Shown piece after piece: positions 35,984-44,390 of a stretch of 64,000 nucleotides of DNA. Origin of the DNA: DASQZT01 sp963728965 (lineage in GTDB: Bacteria > Acidobacteriota > Terriglobia > Bryobacterales > Bryobacteraceae). Numbering within the stretch: position 1 is the first letter of the stretch; every line of letters begins with the position of its first letter. The position numbers and the translations under genes are program-made. The stretch lies in assembly GCA_963728965.1 (NCBI GenBank), contig CAVSMH010000012.1, forward strand, positions 744,001 through 808,000. Reading direction: 5' to 3'. Below the pieces are notes generated by a model. It had not been told where the DNA came from. It made no database searches and saw only the letters and a program-made list of their open reading frames with translations.

Positions 35984-36910
35984 ATGCACCGCAGAACCCT
36001 GCTTGGTGGCGCCGGGCTGGCTGGATTGGCCGGCGCGGGCACTTGGGCGTACCGCGCCGCTCCTCGTTTTTGGAAGCAGTATTCGAACGATCTGAAGCGT
36101 GACATCCTGCCCGCTCCCCATCGCCCCGATCCGGGAGCGTGGCCGGATCGTGGGTTGTATGCCGCCTGGCTCGGGCATGCCACGGTATTGCTGAAGATCG
36201 ACGGCACGACCATCCTTACCGACCCGGTGTTCAGCACCCGCGTCGGTATCGGTTTGGGACCTGTCACCCTGGGATTGAAACGGCTGGTCCAGCCGGCCCT
36301 CACTCTGCACGATCTTCCCAAGGTGGATCTCATTCTGCTTTCGCACGCTCACTTCGATCACTTCGATATTCCCAGTCTCAGGCATCTCGAGAATCGCGCC
36401 ACTCCGGTCATCACGGCGGCCAAAACGGCGGATCTGCTGCGCCCCCCGCGCTATCGCAGCGTGCGCGAGCTTGCCTGGGGAGAACGGGCTGCCGTGGGTC
36501 CGGTCGAAATACGCGCCTTCGAAGTAAACCATTGGGGCGCCCGCATGCGCAGCGACATCTATCGCGGCTATAACGGATACACCATCGAAATCGGCCGCTA
36601 CCGGGTGATCTTCGGCGGCGATACCGCCATCACGAATTCCTTCCGCGGGCTCAAGTCTTCGCGGCCGTTCGATCTTGCCATCATGCCGGTGGGCGCCTAC
36701 AATCCCTGGATTCACTATCACTGCACGCCGGAGCAGTCCTGGCAAATGGCGGAACATGCCGGCACGGAGTTCTTCCTTCCGGTGCACCACCAGACCTTCC
36801 CGCTGAGCCGCGAACCTTACCTGGAACCGATTGAACGCGTCCAGGCGGCTGCCGGCCCGCATGTGGACCGCGTCGCCGTGCATCGCATCGGCCAGGAGTT
36901 TCGCCTTTGA
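35984..36910 (+). CDS. MBL-fold hydrolase (UlaG/NAPE-PLD-like)
   Basis: A 308-aa metallo-beta-lactamase-fold protein. It opens with a twin-Arg-like or hydrophobic leader (MHRRTLLGGAGLAGLAGAGT), then AAWLGHATVLLKIDG, TILTDPVFSTR, the metal motif LLSHAHFDHFDIPSL, and the late metal ligands in FEVNHWGAR, FGGDTAITN and VHHQTFP. The pattern resembles NAPE-hydrolysing phospholipase D and UlaG lactonases rather than persulfide dioxygenases. The start directly follows the kinase stop, so it belongs to the same transcript. The substrate is unknown. Confidence 0.85.
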   Translation: MHRRTLLGGAGLAGLAGAGTWAYRAAPRFWKQYSNDLKRDILPAPHRPDPGAWPDRGLYAAWLGHATVLLKIDGTTILTDPVFSTRVGIGLGPVTLGLKRLVQPALTLHDLPKVDLILLSHAHFDHFDIPSLRHLENRATPVITAAKTADLLRPPRYRSVRELAWGERAAVGPVEIRAFEVNHWGARMRSDIYRGYNGYTIEIGRYRVIFGGDTAITNSFRGLKSSRPFDLAIMPVGAYNPWIHYHCTPEQSWQMAEHAGTEFFLPVHHQTFPLSREPYLEPIERVQAAAGPHVDRVAVHRIGQEFRL

Positions 36911-36911
36911 C

Positions 36912-38243
36912 TCAGCTTCGCCGCGCCCACACCACCAGCAGCCCGAGACCGATCAGAATCAGCGCGGCGGTCAGCCCCACCCAGATACCCGCCGCTCCCC
37001 AGCCCCGGCTGAAACACAGCGCATAACTCACCGGCATCCCGATGGCCCAATACCCTACGAGGTGCGCCAGCATCGCCGAACGAGTGTCGCCCATCCCGCG
37101 CAGCGCGCCCATCGAGACCACTTGCAGGCCGTCGAAGAGCTGGAACAGGGCTGCCAGTTTCAACAGCACCGCGCCGCCGGCAATCACCGCTGCCTCCGCC
37201 GTGTAGAGACGCAGGATGAGACGCGGCGCCGAGGCAAGGGCCACTCCCGCCGTGCCCATGAACAATGCACCCAGCAGCAGCGCGGTCCAGCCCGAAACGG
37301 CGGCTCCCCGCGGGTCCTTGCGCCCCACCGCCTGTCCTACCCGCACCGCCGCCGCCGAGCTGATCCCGAGCGGCACCATGTACGTCGTCGAAACCACGCT
37401 CACCGCAATCGAGTGCGCCGCCAGCGACATCTCATCCAGCCGCGCCGCCATCACCGTTACCACCGTGAACACCGCGCCTTCGATCACAATCTGCAGCGCC
37501 GAAGGCAGACCGAGCCGCACCAGTTGCCCGATGCGCGCCACATCGGGCCGCCGGTCCGCCAGGAACAGCAGGTATCCCGACCGGCGCTCGTTGCGCAGCA
37601 CGGCAATCAGCAGAACCACGGCGATATACATCCGTGAGATGCTGGTGGACCAGCCCGAGCCCGCCAGCCCCAGCGCGGGCGCGCCCCAGTGGCCGAACAT
37701 CAGCACCCAATTGCCGACGAAGTTCACGATATTGGCGCTGATCACCGCGAAGGTGATCGGCCCGGCCACGTTCATGGCCTGCAGGTACCGCCGGAACGCG
37801 GTGAAAACGAGCAGCGGCAGAATCCCCCAAAGCAGGGCCTTCACATAGGGCTCCAGCAGCACCGTCACCGCCGGGTTCGTCCCCGCCGCCCGCGCCGCCG
37901 CCAACGCTCCCCACAGCGCGGCCGCCACCAGCGGCGCCATCCCGAGGGCCATCCACAAGCCGCTGATCAGACTGCGCCGGCAGTCCTGGTAATCCCTGGC
38001 GCCGTACGCCTGCGCCACCCACGTATCCAGCCCCATCAGCATCCCGGTTCCGCAGATGGCAATCGGAAAAAACAGCATGTTCCCCAGGCTGCCCGCTCCG
38101 ATCGCCGCCGGCCCGAGGCGTCCCGCCATGAGGATGTCTACGAACCCCATCGTCATCCAACCCAACTCCGCCAGCGCCAGCGGAGCCGCCAGCCGGAACA
38201 TGGGTCGAAGCTCCCGCCGCAGATCGGACGCCCGGTTCGCCAT
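36912..38243 (-). CDS. MATE family efflux transporter
   Basis: A 443-aa polytopic protein with about 12 membrane segments in two repeats. LAAPLALAELGWMTMGFVDI at the start and GAGSLGNMLFFPIAICGTGM, GLDTWVAQAYGARD, GMGDTRSAM later match the MATE/NorM family, which exports drugs or metabolites using Na+ or H+ gradients. It is 6 bp downstream of the xerC/D-like gene and converges with the MBL gene with one base between. Confidence 0.92.
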   Translation of the reverse strand: MANRASDLRRELRPMFRLAAPLALAELGWMTMGFVDILMAGRLGPAAIGAGSLGNMLFFPIAICGTGMLMGLDTWVAQAYGARDYQDCRRSLISGLWMALGMAPLVAAALWGALAAARAAGTNPAVTVLLEPYVKALLWGILPLLVFTAFRRYLQAMNVAGPITFAVISANIVNFVGNWVLMFGHWGAPALGLAGSGWSTSISRMYIAVVLLIAVLRNERRSGYLLFLADRRPDVARIGQLVRLGLPSALQIVIEGAVFTVVTVMAARLDEMSLAAHSIAVSVVSTTYMVPLGISSAAAVRVGQAVGRKDPRGAAVSGWTALLLGALFMGTAGVALASAPRLILRLYTAEAAVIAGGAVLLKLAALFQLFDGLQVVSMGALRGMGDTRSAMLAHLVGYWAIGMPVSYALCFSRGWGAAGIWVGLTAALILIGLGLLVVWARRS

Positions 38244-38249
38244 TTTCGT

Positions 38250-39128
38250 CTACGCCTTCGGATGCGCCTTGTCGTACACCGCCATCAGGTCGGTGAGCGA
38301 TACCTGGGTGTACTTTTGCGTGGTGGAAAGCCGCGCGTGCCCGAGCAGTTCCTGGATCGCCCGCAGATCGGCCCCGTCGGCCAGCAGGTGCGTGGCATAG
38401 GCGTGGCGGAAACTGTGCGGGTGAATCGACGAGTCGCCGCTCAGCCAGGTGGCGTACAGCTTGACGATCAGCGCAACGCCCCGCGTGGTTAGCCGCCCGC
38501 CGCGATGGTTCAGGAAGATGGCGCGTTGATCCCGAACCACCGGCCGCTCTCCCAGGTACCGTTCGAGCGCATCGGCGGCCTTGCCCGGTAGGGGTACCTG
38601 GCGTTCCTTCCGTCCCTTCCCGCGGACGCGCAGCCATCGTTCGGCGCGGTCGAGATCCTCCAGGTTCAACCCCGCCAGTTCGCTCACGCGCAACCCGCAG
38701 CCGTACAGCAGTTCGAAAATGGCCCGGTCGCGCGCCGGCCGGGGCCGTTCGAGTTGGCCCGTCGCCACGCCATCGAGCAGTTGGTTCGCCTGCTCGGGGG
38801 TCATCACGTCGGGGAGCGTTTGGGGAACCTTGGGAGTGCGCAAAAGCTGCGCGGTGTTGATTTTTACCACACCTGTCCGCACCAGGAACCGGAACAACCC
38901 GCGCACGGCCGCCAATTTGCGCCGGATCGTAACCGCCTCGAGCGATTGGTGATACAGGGCGGCAAGCCACCCCCGGAGGGTCAGCACGTCGATCTGGTCC
39001 GGCGCGAGGTCTTTTGGCAGGGATTCGGCAAACTGGCGCAGATCGGCCTCATAATTTCGGATGGTATGAGGCGATGCCCCTTCGCGCACCAGCGACTCCA
39101 GGTATTCCCGGATCGATTCGCTCAGCAC
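38250..39128 (-). CDS. XerC/XerD-type tyrosine recombinase
   Basis: About 292 aa, the usual Xer length. The N-terminal SAM-like domain (REYLESLVREGASPHTIRNY) is followed by the catalytic domain with Arg in CGLRVSELAGL, Lys in GKGRKERQVPL, H-x-x-R in HPHSFRHAYATHL, His in LGHARLSTTQ and the Tyr nucleophile in QKYTQVSL. It resolves chromosome dimers at dif. GTG 39128 overlaps the trmFO stop by 7 bp; an ATG at 39164 would add a Gly-rich stretch. The trmFO-xer pairing is also seen in other phyla and supports a chromosomal Xer rather than a phage integrase. Confidence 0.9.
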   Translation of the reverse strand: MLSESIREYLESLVREGASPHTIRNYEADLRQFAESLPKDLAPDQIDVLTLRGWLAALYHQSLEAVTIRRKLAAVRGLFRFLVRTGVVKINTAQLLRTPKVPQTLPDVMTPEQANQLLDGVATGQLERPRPARDRAIFELLYGCGLRVSELAGLNLEDLDRAERWLRVRGKGRKERQVPLPGKAADALERYLGERPVVRDQRAIFLNHRGGRLTTRGVALIVKLYATWLSGDSSIHPHSFRHAYATHLLADGADLRAIQELLGHARLSTTQKYTQVSLTDLMAVYDKAHPKA

Positions 39129-40450
39129 CCGCCGCCCCCCAGCGCCGCCAGCGCCCGGCGGCATACCTCGGCATGGCGGGCCTGCCGGTCCCTCCGGAGT
39201 TTAAGTCTCGTCGGCTCATCGAGTTGCGGCAATAGGTCGAAGGTGATATTGGCTGGCTGATAATCGGACTGATCCGCTCCAGATACGTAATGGCAAAGGG
39301 AGCCTAGGGCTGTTTCACGTGAAACAAGCTCGGGCACACCCCCGCCGGCCACGATCGCGGCATTCCGCCCGGCGATTAGCCCTGTCGCGATCGATTCGAC
39401 ATACCCTTCGACTCCCGAAATCTGCCCGGCAAACAGCACGCGGGGACGGGCGCGCAGTTGCAGGGTAGGGGTTAGCAGCGCGGGAGCGTTGATGTAGGTA
39501 TTGCGGTGGATCTGGCCGTAGCGCAGGAACTCGGCGCGTTCGAGCCCCGGAATCAGCCGCAAAATCCGCCCCTGTTCGCCGAATCTCAAGTGGTTCTGAA
39601 ACCCCACCAGGTTGAAGCTGTCCGCCCGCAGATTTTCCTGGCGAAGTTGCACCACCGCCCAGGGCCGGTGACCGGTGCGGGGGTCGGTCAGCCCCATCGG
39701 TTTCATGGGGCCAAAGCGGAGCGTGTCGCGCCCGCGCCGCGCCATCTCCTCGATCGGCAGGCATGCCTCGAAATAACGAGTGTCGTCCTGGGGAATGTGG
39801 GCGGAGACGGCTTCGGCGCGGAGCAATTCGTCCACAAAATGATCGTACTGCTCCCGATCCAGGGGGCAGTTGACGTAGTCATCGGTGCCGTCGGTCGACT
39901 TGCCGTAGCGCGATGCCCGAAAGGCGATGCTGGTATCCACCGAGTCGGCCTCGACAATCGGACTGATGCTGTCGTAGAAGAAGAGTCGGGCGGAGCCGGT
40001 GAGGCGGGAGATCTCCCCGGCCAGGGCATCGCTGGTCAGCGGCCCGCTGGCGATGATCACGATACCGTCTTCGGGTATGGCGGTGACTTCTTCGCGGCGG
40101 ACCTCGATCGATGGATCCGACTCGATGGCCGCCGTCACCCCGGCGGCGAAGAGCCCCCGGTCCACCGTGAGGGCGTGGCCGCCCGGGACCCGCGCCTTCT
40201 GCGCAGCTTCGAGGAGCAGGGAACCGAAGCGGCGCAGTTCCTCCTTGAGGAGCCACGGCGCCGTGTTGACCTGCTCGGACTTGAGCGAGTTGCTGCACAC
40301 CAATTCGGCCAGGCTGGCGGTACGATGTGCCGGCGTGGGATGAACCGGCCGCATCTCGTACAGCCGCACCCGGTGGCCACGCCGTGCAACCTGCCACGCG
40401 GCTTCGGTGCCGGCCAGCCCGCCCCCGAGGATATGGATGAGTTCGCCCAA
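39122..40450 (-). CDS. trmFO: tRNA (uracil54-C5)-methyltransferase, folate/FAD-dependent TrmFO
   Basis: Makes m5U54 in the tRNA T-loop using methylene-tetrahydrofolate and FAD. Motifs: IHILGGGLAGTEAAWQVARR (FAD binding), LAELVCSNSLKSE with the conserved Cys, FYDSISPIVEADS, YVNCPLDREQY, and FAGQISGVEGYVESIATGL near the C-terminus. Homology begins at GELIHILGGGLAG, favouring the TTG at 40450. GTG 40480 and ATG 40516 lie in frame upstream but add non-conserved sequence. It overlaps xerC/D by 7 bp. Confidence 0.93.
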   Translation of the reverse strand: MGELIHILGGGLAGTEAAWQVARRGHRVRLYEMRPVHPTPAHRTASLAELVCSNSLKSEQVNTAPWLLKEELRRFGSLLLEAAQKARVPGGHALTVDRGLFAAGVTAAIESDPSIEVRREEVTAIPEDGIVIIASGPLTSDALAGEISRLTGSARLFFYDSISPIVEADSVDTSIAFRASRYGKSTDGTDDYVNCPLDREQYDHFVDELLRAEAVSAHIPQDDTRYFEACLPIEEMARRGRDTLRFGPMKPMGLTDPRTGHRPWAVVQLRQENLRADSFNLVGFQNHLRFGEQGRILRLIPGLERAEFLRYGQIHRNTYINAPALLTPTLQLRARPRVLFAGQISGVEGYVESIATGLIAGRNAAIVAGGGVPELVSRETALGSLCHYVSGADQSDYQPANITFDLLPQLDEPTRLKLRRDRQARHAEVCRRALAALGGGGC

Positions 40451-40557
40451 AGGTGTTCCCGTCTCTCCAGGATAGGACACTGCAGGGCCGCCGCCCTGCC
40501 GCCGGGGCAACCGCACCGTCGCTCGGGCGGCGGCTATACTGTCGGAGAGGAGGATGC

Positions 40558-41079
40558 ATGGAGACCGATCTCGTCCGCCAGTTCCTTACGCATTCCAACC
40601 ACAAGCTCGAGCACTATACCGAGCGCATCGGAACCTGCCTCGGCCAGCTTACCGAGGAGCAGGTTTGGGCTCGCGGCGGGGACAATGAAAACGCCGTCGG
40701 GAACCTGGTGCTGCACCTGTCCGGCAATGTCCGGCAGTGGATCGTGGCGGGAGTGGGGGGCCAGCCGGACGTGCGGAAGCGCGACCTCGAATTCTCGACG
40801 CGAGGCGGAGTGCCGATCCCCGAGTTGCTCGAACGGCTGCGGGCGGTCGTCGGCGAGGCGATCGCTGTGATCGGCGCGGTCCCGCCGGAGCGCCTGGCGG
40901 AACGGCTGACCATCCAGAAATACGACGTTTCCGTGATGGAAGCCATCTACCACGTGGTGGAGCATTTCTCGATGCACACCGGGCAGATTATCTTCGCCAC
41001 GAAACTCGCCACCGGGGCGGACCTGGGCTTCTACGCCCACCTGAAATCGGCCGCGGCGCACGGACAGAAGACGCCCTGA
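40558..41079 (+). CDS. DinB-like (DUF1572-type) four-helix protein
   Basis: A 173-aa protein with DinB-fold features: METDLVRQFLTHSNHKLEHY, NAVGNLVLHLSGNVRQWIV with a metal-type His, and VMEAIYHVVEHFSMHTGQII with H-x3-H. Such proteins are putative metal-dependent thiol transferases or hydrolases. A strong GGAGAGGAGG ribosome site supports ATG 40558. It abuts the end of hemQ on the opposite strand with no gap. Confidence 0.82.
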   Translation: METDLVRQFLTHSNHKLEHYTERIGTCLGQLTEEQVWARGGDNENAVGNLVLHLSGNVRQWIVAGVGGQPDVRKRDLEFSTRGGVPIPELLERLRAVVGEAIAVIGAVPPERLAERLTIQKYDVSVMEAIYHVVEHFSMHTGQIIFATKLATGADLGFYAHLKSAAAHGQKTP

Positions 41080-41919
41080 CTACAGCTTGAAGGTGGCCTC
41101 CAGGTCCGCGGCGGAAATCCGCACGCCGACGTAGAACGCCCCGAACAGCGCGTACACGGCGCTGACGTAATCGAAGCGCATTTCGTAGATCAGCTTTTTG
41201 AACACCAGCGGGTCCTCGGCAAAGAGGTCCACACCCCATTCCCAGTCGTCGAAGCCAATCGATCCGGTAATGATCTGGCGCACTTCGCCGGCGTAGCGCC
41301 TGCCCACCAGGCCGTGCTCGTGCATCATACGCTGGCGGTCAGCCATCGGTTCGGTGTACCAGTTGACCGACTCGCCGCGGCGGCGGTCCATGGGGTAAAA
41401 GCAGAGGTACTTCGCGGCTGGGATTTCGGGCCAGAGACGGGGAGCCATGGCCTGCCGCTGACGTTCGAGGACGGCTTCGATCTCGCGCTTCCATTCCTCG
41501 GAGTGCGGCTGCACGCCTTTGGAAGCCAGCGAGCCGTACACTTTGGAGGAGGATTCGTAGAGCCCCAGTTCGATGATGGACACGTAGGAGCCGGAGGGTT
41601 CCAGGAAATCCGAGAGGCGCAACCGGGCGAGGGCCAGTTGGGCCTGGTCGAGTTCGGCGAAGCTGCGCCGGAAGTGAACCAGCAGGAGGTCGCCTTTGTG
41701 ACCCAGCAGGGAATAGATCGCACTCTGGCGCCCCTCATGCGGACGTTCCCAGGCGCCCAGCGCGGCGGCGGCCTCCTCGAGGATGCCGGCGCGGTCTTCC
41801 CGAGAAAGGGCGCGCCAGGCAGGCCAGCGGAAGCGCATCATCTGGTGCAGTACGCTGGCGCCTTCGACCGTCAAGGGGACGGCGGGCAAAGCGGTTTCGG
41901 TGAGCGTCTCAGGCGTCAT
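41080..41919 (-). CDS. Coproheme decarboxylase / chlorite-dismutase-family protein (HemQ-like)
   Basis: A 279-aa protein of the chlorite dismutase superfamily. HemQ/ChdC oxidatively decarboxylates coproheme to heme b. Visible signatures are LLLVHFRRSFAELDQAQ, GSYVSIIELGLYESS, YLCFYPMDRRRGESVNWY, and HEHGLVGRRYAGEVRQ, where the His is the expected proximal heme ligand region. ATG 41919 is 7 bp downstream of the fliJ stop on the same strand, so it is likely read as the last gene of the flagellar operon, an unexpected place for a heme gene. Confidence 0.88.
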   Translation of the reverse strand: MTPETLTETALPAVPLTVEGASVLHQMMRFRWPAWRALSREDRAGILEEAAAALGAWERPHEGRQSAIYSLLGHKGDLLLVHFRRSFAELDQAQLALARLRLSDFLEPSGSYVSIIELGLYESSSKVYGSLASKGVQPHSEEWKREIEAVLERQRQAMAPRLWPEIPAAKYLCFYPMDRRRGESVNWYTEPMADRQRMMHEHGLVGRRYAGEVRQIITGSIGFDDWEWGVDLFAEDPLVFKKLIYEMRFDYVSAVYALFGAFYVGVRISAADLEATFKL

Positions 41920-41926
41920 TCCGATA

Positions 41927-42361
41927 TTATCGCCCGGTCCAGCGCGCCAGGAACGATTCCGAGGCCATCTCCTCCAGTTCCTTGTCACAGGCCGCCTGCC
42001 ATTCCGCCACGCGGCGCGCGCGCAGTTTTTCGAGGAGGCGCAGGCGGCGGCGGGCCTCCAGCATGACCTCCTGCTGGGCGGCGAGCCGCCGGCGCGCCTC
42101 GCCGCGTGGGATTTCCATTTCCAGTTCACGCGCCTTGACGTGTAGGCGAAACCGGTCGAGGGCCTCCAGTTCGCCGCCGGCGACCGGGTTCCAGGTGCGA
42201 ACGATGGCCTCCGACCGTTGACCGGCCGCTTCGATTTCGGCTGCCTGGCGATCCAGTTCGGCGAGCGCGGCCACCTGTTTGCGGAAGTTGTTCTCCTCCA
42301 GCTCGAGCTGGGTCCGCCGCCACTCCAGCACCTTTTCGAGGCGAAAGTGGAACGACTTCAT
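41927..42361 (-). CDS. fliJ: Flagellar export chaperone FliJ
   Basis: A 144-aa, almost entirely coiled-coil protein (FRLEKVLEWRRTQLELEENN, then repeated Glu/Arg/Ala heptads). It fits FliJ, the soluble stalk of the flagellar type III ATPase. FliJ is poorly conserved in sequence, so position directly after fliI with an ATGA overlap carries much of the weight. Confidence 0.85.
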   Translation of the reverse strand: MKSFHFRLEKVLEWRRTQLELEENNFRKQVAALAELDRQAAEIEAAGQRSEAIVRTWNPVAGGELEALDRFRLHVKARELEMEIPRGEARRRLAAQQEVMLEARRRLRLLEKLRARRVAEWQAACDKELEEMASESFLARWTGR

Positions 42362-43743
42362 CGGGCCGTCCTGCCGGCGGGAGCGGGGAGCGCGGCGGGC
42401 TTCGCCGCGGACGGCGCCCCACCTTCCAATTGAGAGGCCAGGCTATCGAGCCGGCTCAATGTCTCCTTGAGGGGCGTGGTGGTGGTGTGATCCTGGCGGA
42501 GAAAATCGAGCAGTTCGGGGCGCAGGCGGATGCTGGCATCCAGCACCGGGTTCGACCCGGCGACGTAGGCGCCCAGTTGAATCAGGTCTTCGGAGTCGCG
42601 CCAGGCGGAGAGCGCCTGTCGAATTCGCGAAGCCGATTTGCGCTGTTGCGGGGAAGCCACCGCCGACGTGAGACGGCTCACGGAGTGGAGAATGTCGATG
42701 GCGGGATAGTGTCCCTGTCCGGCCAGGTCGCGGGAGAGAATGAAATGGCCGTCGAGGATGCCGCGCACGGCATCGCAGATGGGCTCATTGAAATCGTCGC
42801 CCTCGACCAGCACGGTGAAGAAGCCGGTGATCGAACCCTGGCGGAAATTGCCGGCGCGTTCCAACACCTTGGGGAGCAGGTTGAATACCGACGGAGTGTA
42901 TCCCTTCTGGCTGGGAGGCTCGCCGGCGGCCAGGCCGATTTCGCGCTGGGCCATGGCCAGGCGGGTCACCGAATCCATCACCAGCAGGACACTGGCACCC
43001 TGGTCGCGGAAGTACTCGGCCACCGCCAGGGCCACGAAGCACGCTCGCACGCGGAGCGGCGCTGGCCGCTCGGATGTGGCACAGACCACCACCGAGCGGC
43101 TGCGGCCTTGCGGGCCCAGTTCGTTTTCGAGGAAACCGCGGACTTCGCGGTTGCGTTCGCCGATCATGCCTATCACGGTAACGTCGGCCGAATTGTGGCG
43201 GGACATGCTGCCGAGGAGAGTGCTCTTGCCGACGCCGCTGCCCCCGAAGATGCCGATGCGCTGTCCTTTGCCGCAGGGCAGCAGGCTGTCGATGGCGCGG
43301 ATGCCGGTGACCAGCGGCTCGGTGATGTGCTCGCGGTCGAGCGGATTGCCGGCCACGCCGTGAAGGTTGTAGGTGTCCTCGGTCTCGATGGGCGGACCGC
43401 CATCGATGGGCTTGCCGAAACCATCGATGACGCGGCCCAGCAGGCCGCGCCCGACCTCCACGCGAGCCTCTTCGCTGCGCGCCACGACCGGATCGCCCAA
43501 TTGCAGCCCGGCGATCTCTTCGAGGGGCATCATCAGGACCCGGCCATTGCGAAAGCCGATCACCTGTGCGCGGATGGGGTGGCCGGCGCTGGTGTGCACT
43601 TCGCAGAAGTCTCCGATCGCGGCCTGGGGGCCGCGGGATTCGATCAGCAATCCCACTACTTCGGTGACCTGCCCGGTCCAGCGAAGCGGCTCGACCCGGT
43701 CCAGTTCGGCAAAATAAGGGGCCAACGAGATTCTCTCGGTCAT
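42358..43743 (-). CDS. fliI: Flagellum-specific export ATPase FliI
   Basis: A 461-aa F1-beta-like ATPase that powers flagellar protein export. Walker A is GIFGGSGVGKSTLL (about residue 170), with MIGERNREVRGFLE, the Walker B strand SVLLVMDSVTRLAMAQREIGL and the GSITGFFTVLVEGDD segment. The motif PSQKGYTPSVFNLLPKVLER separates FliI-type ATPases from F1 subunits. It overlaps fliH and fliJ by ATGA on each side. Confidence 0.96.
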   Translation of the reverse strand: MTERISLAPYFAELDRVEPLRWTGQVTEVVGLLIESRGPQAAIGDFCEVHTSAGHPIRAQVIGFRNGRVLMMPLEEIAGLQLGDPVVARSEEARVEVGRGLLGRVIDGFGKPIDGGPPIETEDTYNLHGVAGNPLDREHITEPLVTGIRAIDSLLPCGKGQRIGIFGGSGVGKSTLLGSMSRHNSADVTVIGMIGERNREVRGFLENELGPQGRSRSVVVCATSERPAPLRVRACFVALAVAEYFRDQGASVLLVMDSVTRLAMAQREIGLAAGEPPSQKGYTPSVFNLLPKVLERAGNFRQGSITGFFTVLVEGDDFNEPICDAVRGILDGHFILSRDLAGQGHYPAIDILHSVSRLTSAVASPQQRKSASRIRQALSAWRDSEDLIQLGAYVAGSNPVLDASIRLRPELLDFLRQDHTTTTPLKETLSRLDSLASQLEGGAPSAAKPAALPAPAGRTAR

Positions 43744-44390
43744 GTTTTCCGCAGGCGGTCCGCCAGACCTCGCTCAATCTCCAGTAACTGCGTCTCCACG
43801 GAGGCATCCAGGTTGCCGCGGGCGGTCTCGAAGATGGCCCCGCCGGGTTCGCAGGCGCTGTCGGGGGATACTTCGATGGCGGAACCGGCGGCAGACTGGC
43901 GCAAGAAGGCGGTGACCGCGGCGACGTGCGACGGGTGAACGCGAACCCGCGACACCTCCTGGCCGGCCAGTTTCTCCAGAGCGGCCAGCACGAGCCCGTG
44001 CAGGGCCTCCGGCTCGATGGTCAGTTCACGGCGCAGCACCCGGCGGGCGATTGCCAGGGAGAGCTTGACCATATCGGACTCGGCCTCCCGGCGCAGGCGG
44101 TCACGCAGTTGCGCGAGCTCGGCGATGGAGCGGGAGAGGCGTTCGATGGCGGGCTGCACTTCGGCGGCGCCACGTTTGCGGCCGATTTCCTCTCCTTCGC
44201 GCATGCCTGCCGCGCGGGCGTCGCGCACCCGATGCTGGCACCCCTGCTCGAGTTCGGCCAGGCGGGCTTCGAACTCCTGTGGCGCTGCCTGGGGTACCGG
44301 ACGCTCTTCTTCCGGATGGGCGCTGACCTCGCGCCAGACCACGGGCGCGGCGGCGTGCGAATCTTCGGGCAGGAACAGTTTAGACGACAT
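43740..44390 (-). CDS. fliH: Flagellar assembly protein FliH
   Basis: A 216-aa protein. The N-terminal third is acidic and Pro/Glu-rich, the middle a coiled coil (EARLAELEQGCQHRVRDAR), and the C-terminal domain (KLSLAIARRVLRRELTIEPE; VRVHPSHVAAVTAFL) matches FliH/V-type ATPase subunit E. FliH is the peripheral stalk and negative regulator of FliI. It overlaps fliG by 11 bp and fliI by 4 bp. Confidence 0.9.
   Translation of the reverse strand: MSSKLFLPEDSHAAAPVVWREVSAHPEEERPVPQAAPQEFEARLAELEQGCQHRVRDARAAGMREGEEIGRKRGAAEVQPAIERLSRSIAELAQLRDRLRREAESDMVKLSLAIARRVLRRELTIEPEALHGLVLAALEKLAGQEVSRVRVHPSHVAAVTAFLRQSAAGSAIEVSPDSACEPGGAIFETARGNLDASVETQLLEIERGLADRLRKT

Noticed and set aside
35984..36910. 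Persulfide dioxygenase (ETHE1-like) because of the sulfur operon
   Set aside because: Motif order and the HWGAR/GGDTAI segments fit UlaG/NAPE-PLD-type MBL proteins rather than ETHE1.
38250..39128. Phage or integron integrase
   Set aside because: Length, motif layout and overlap with trmFO fit a chromosomal XerC/D; no attachment site or phage genes flank it.
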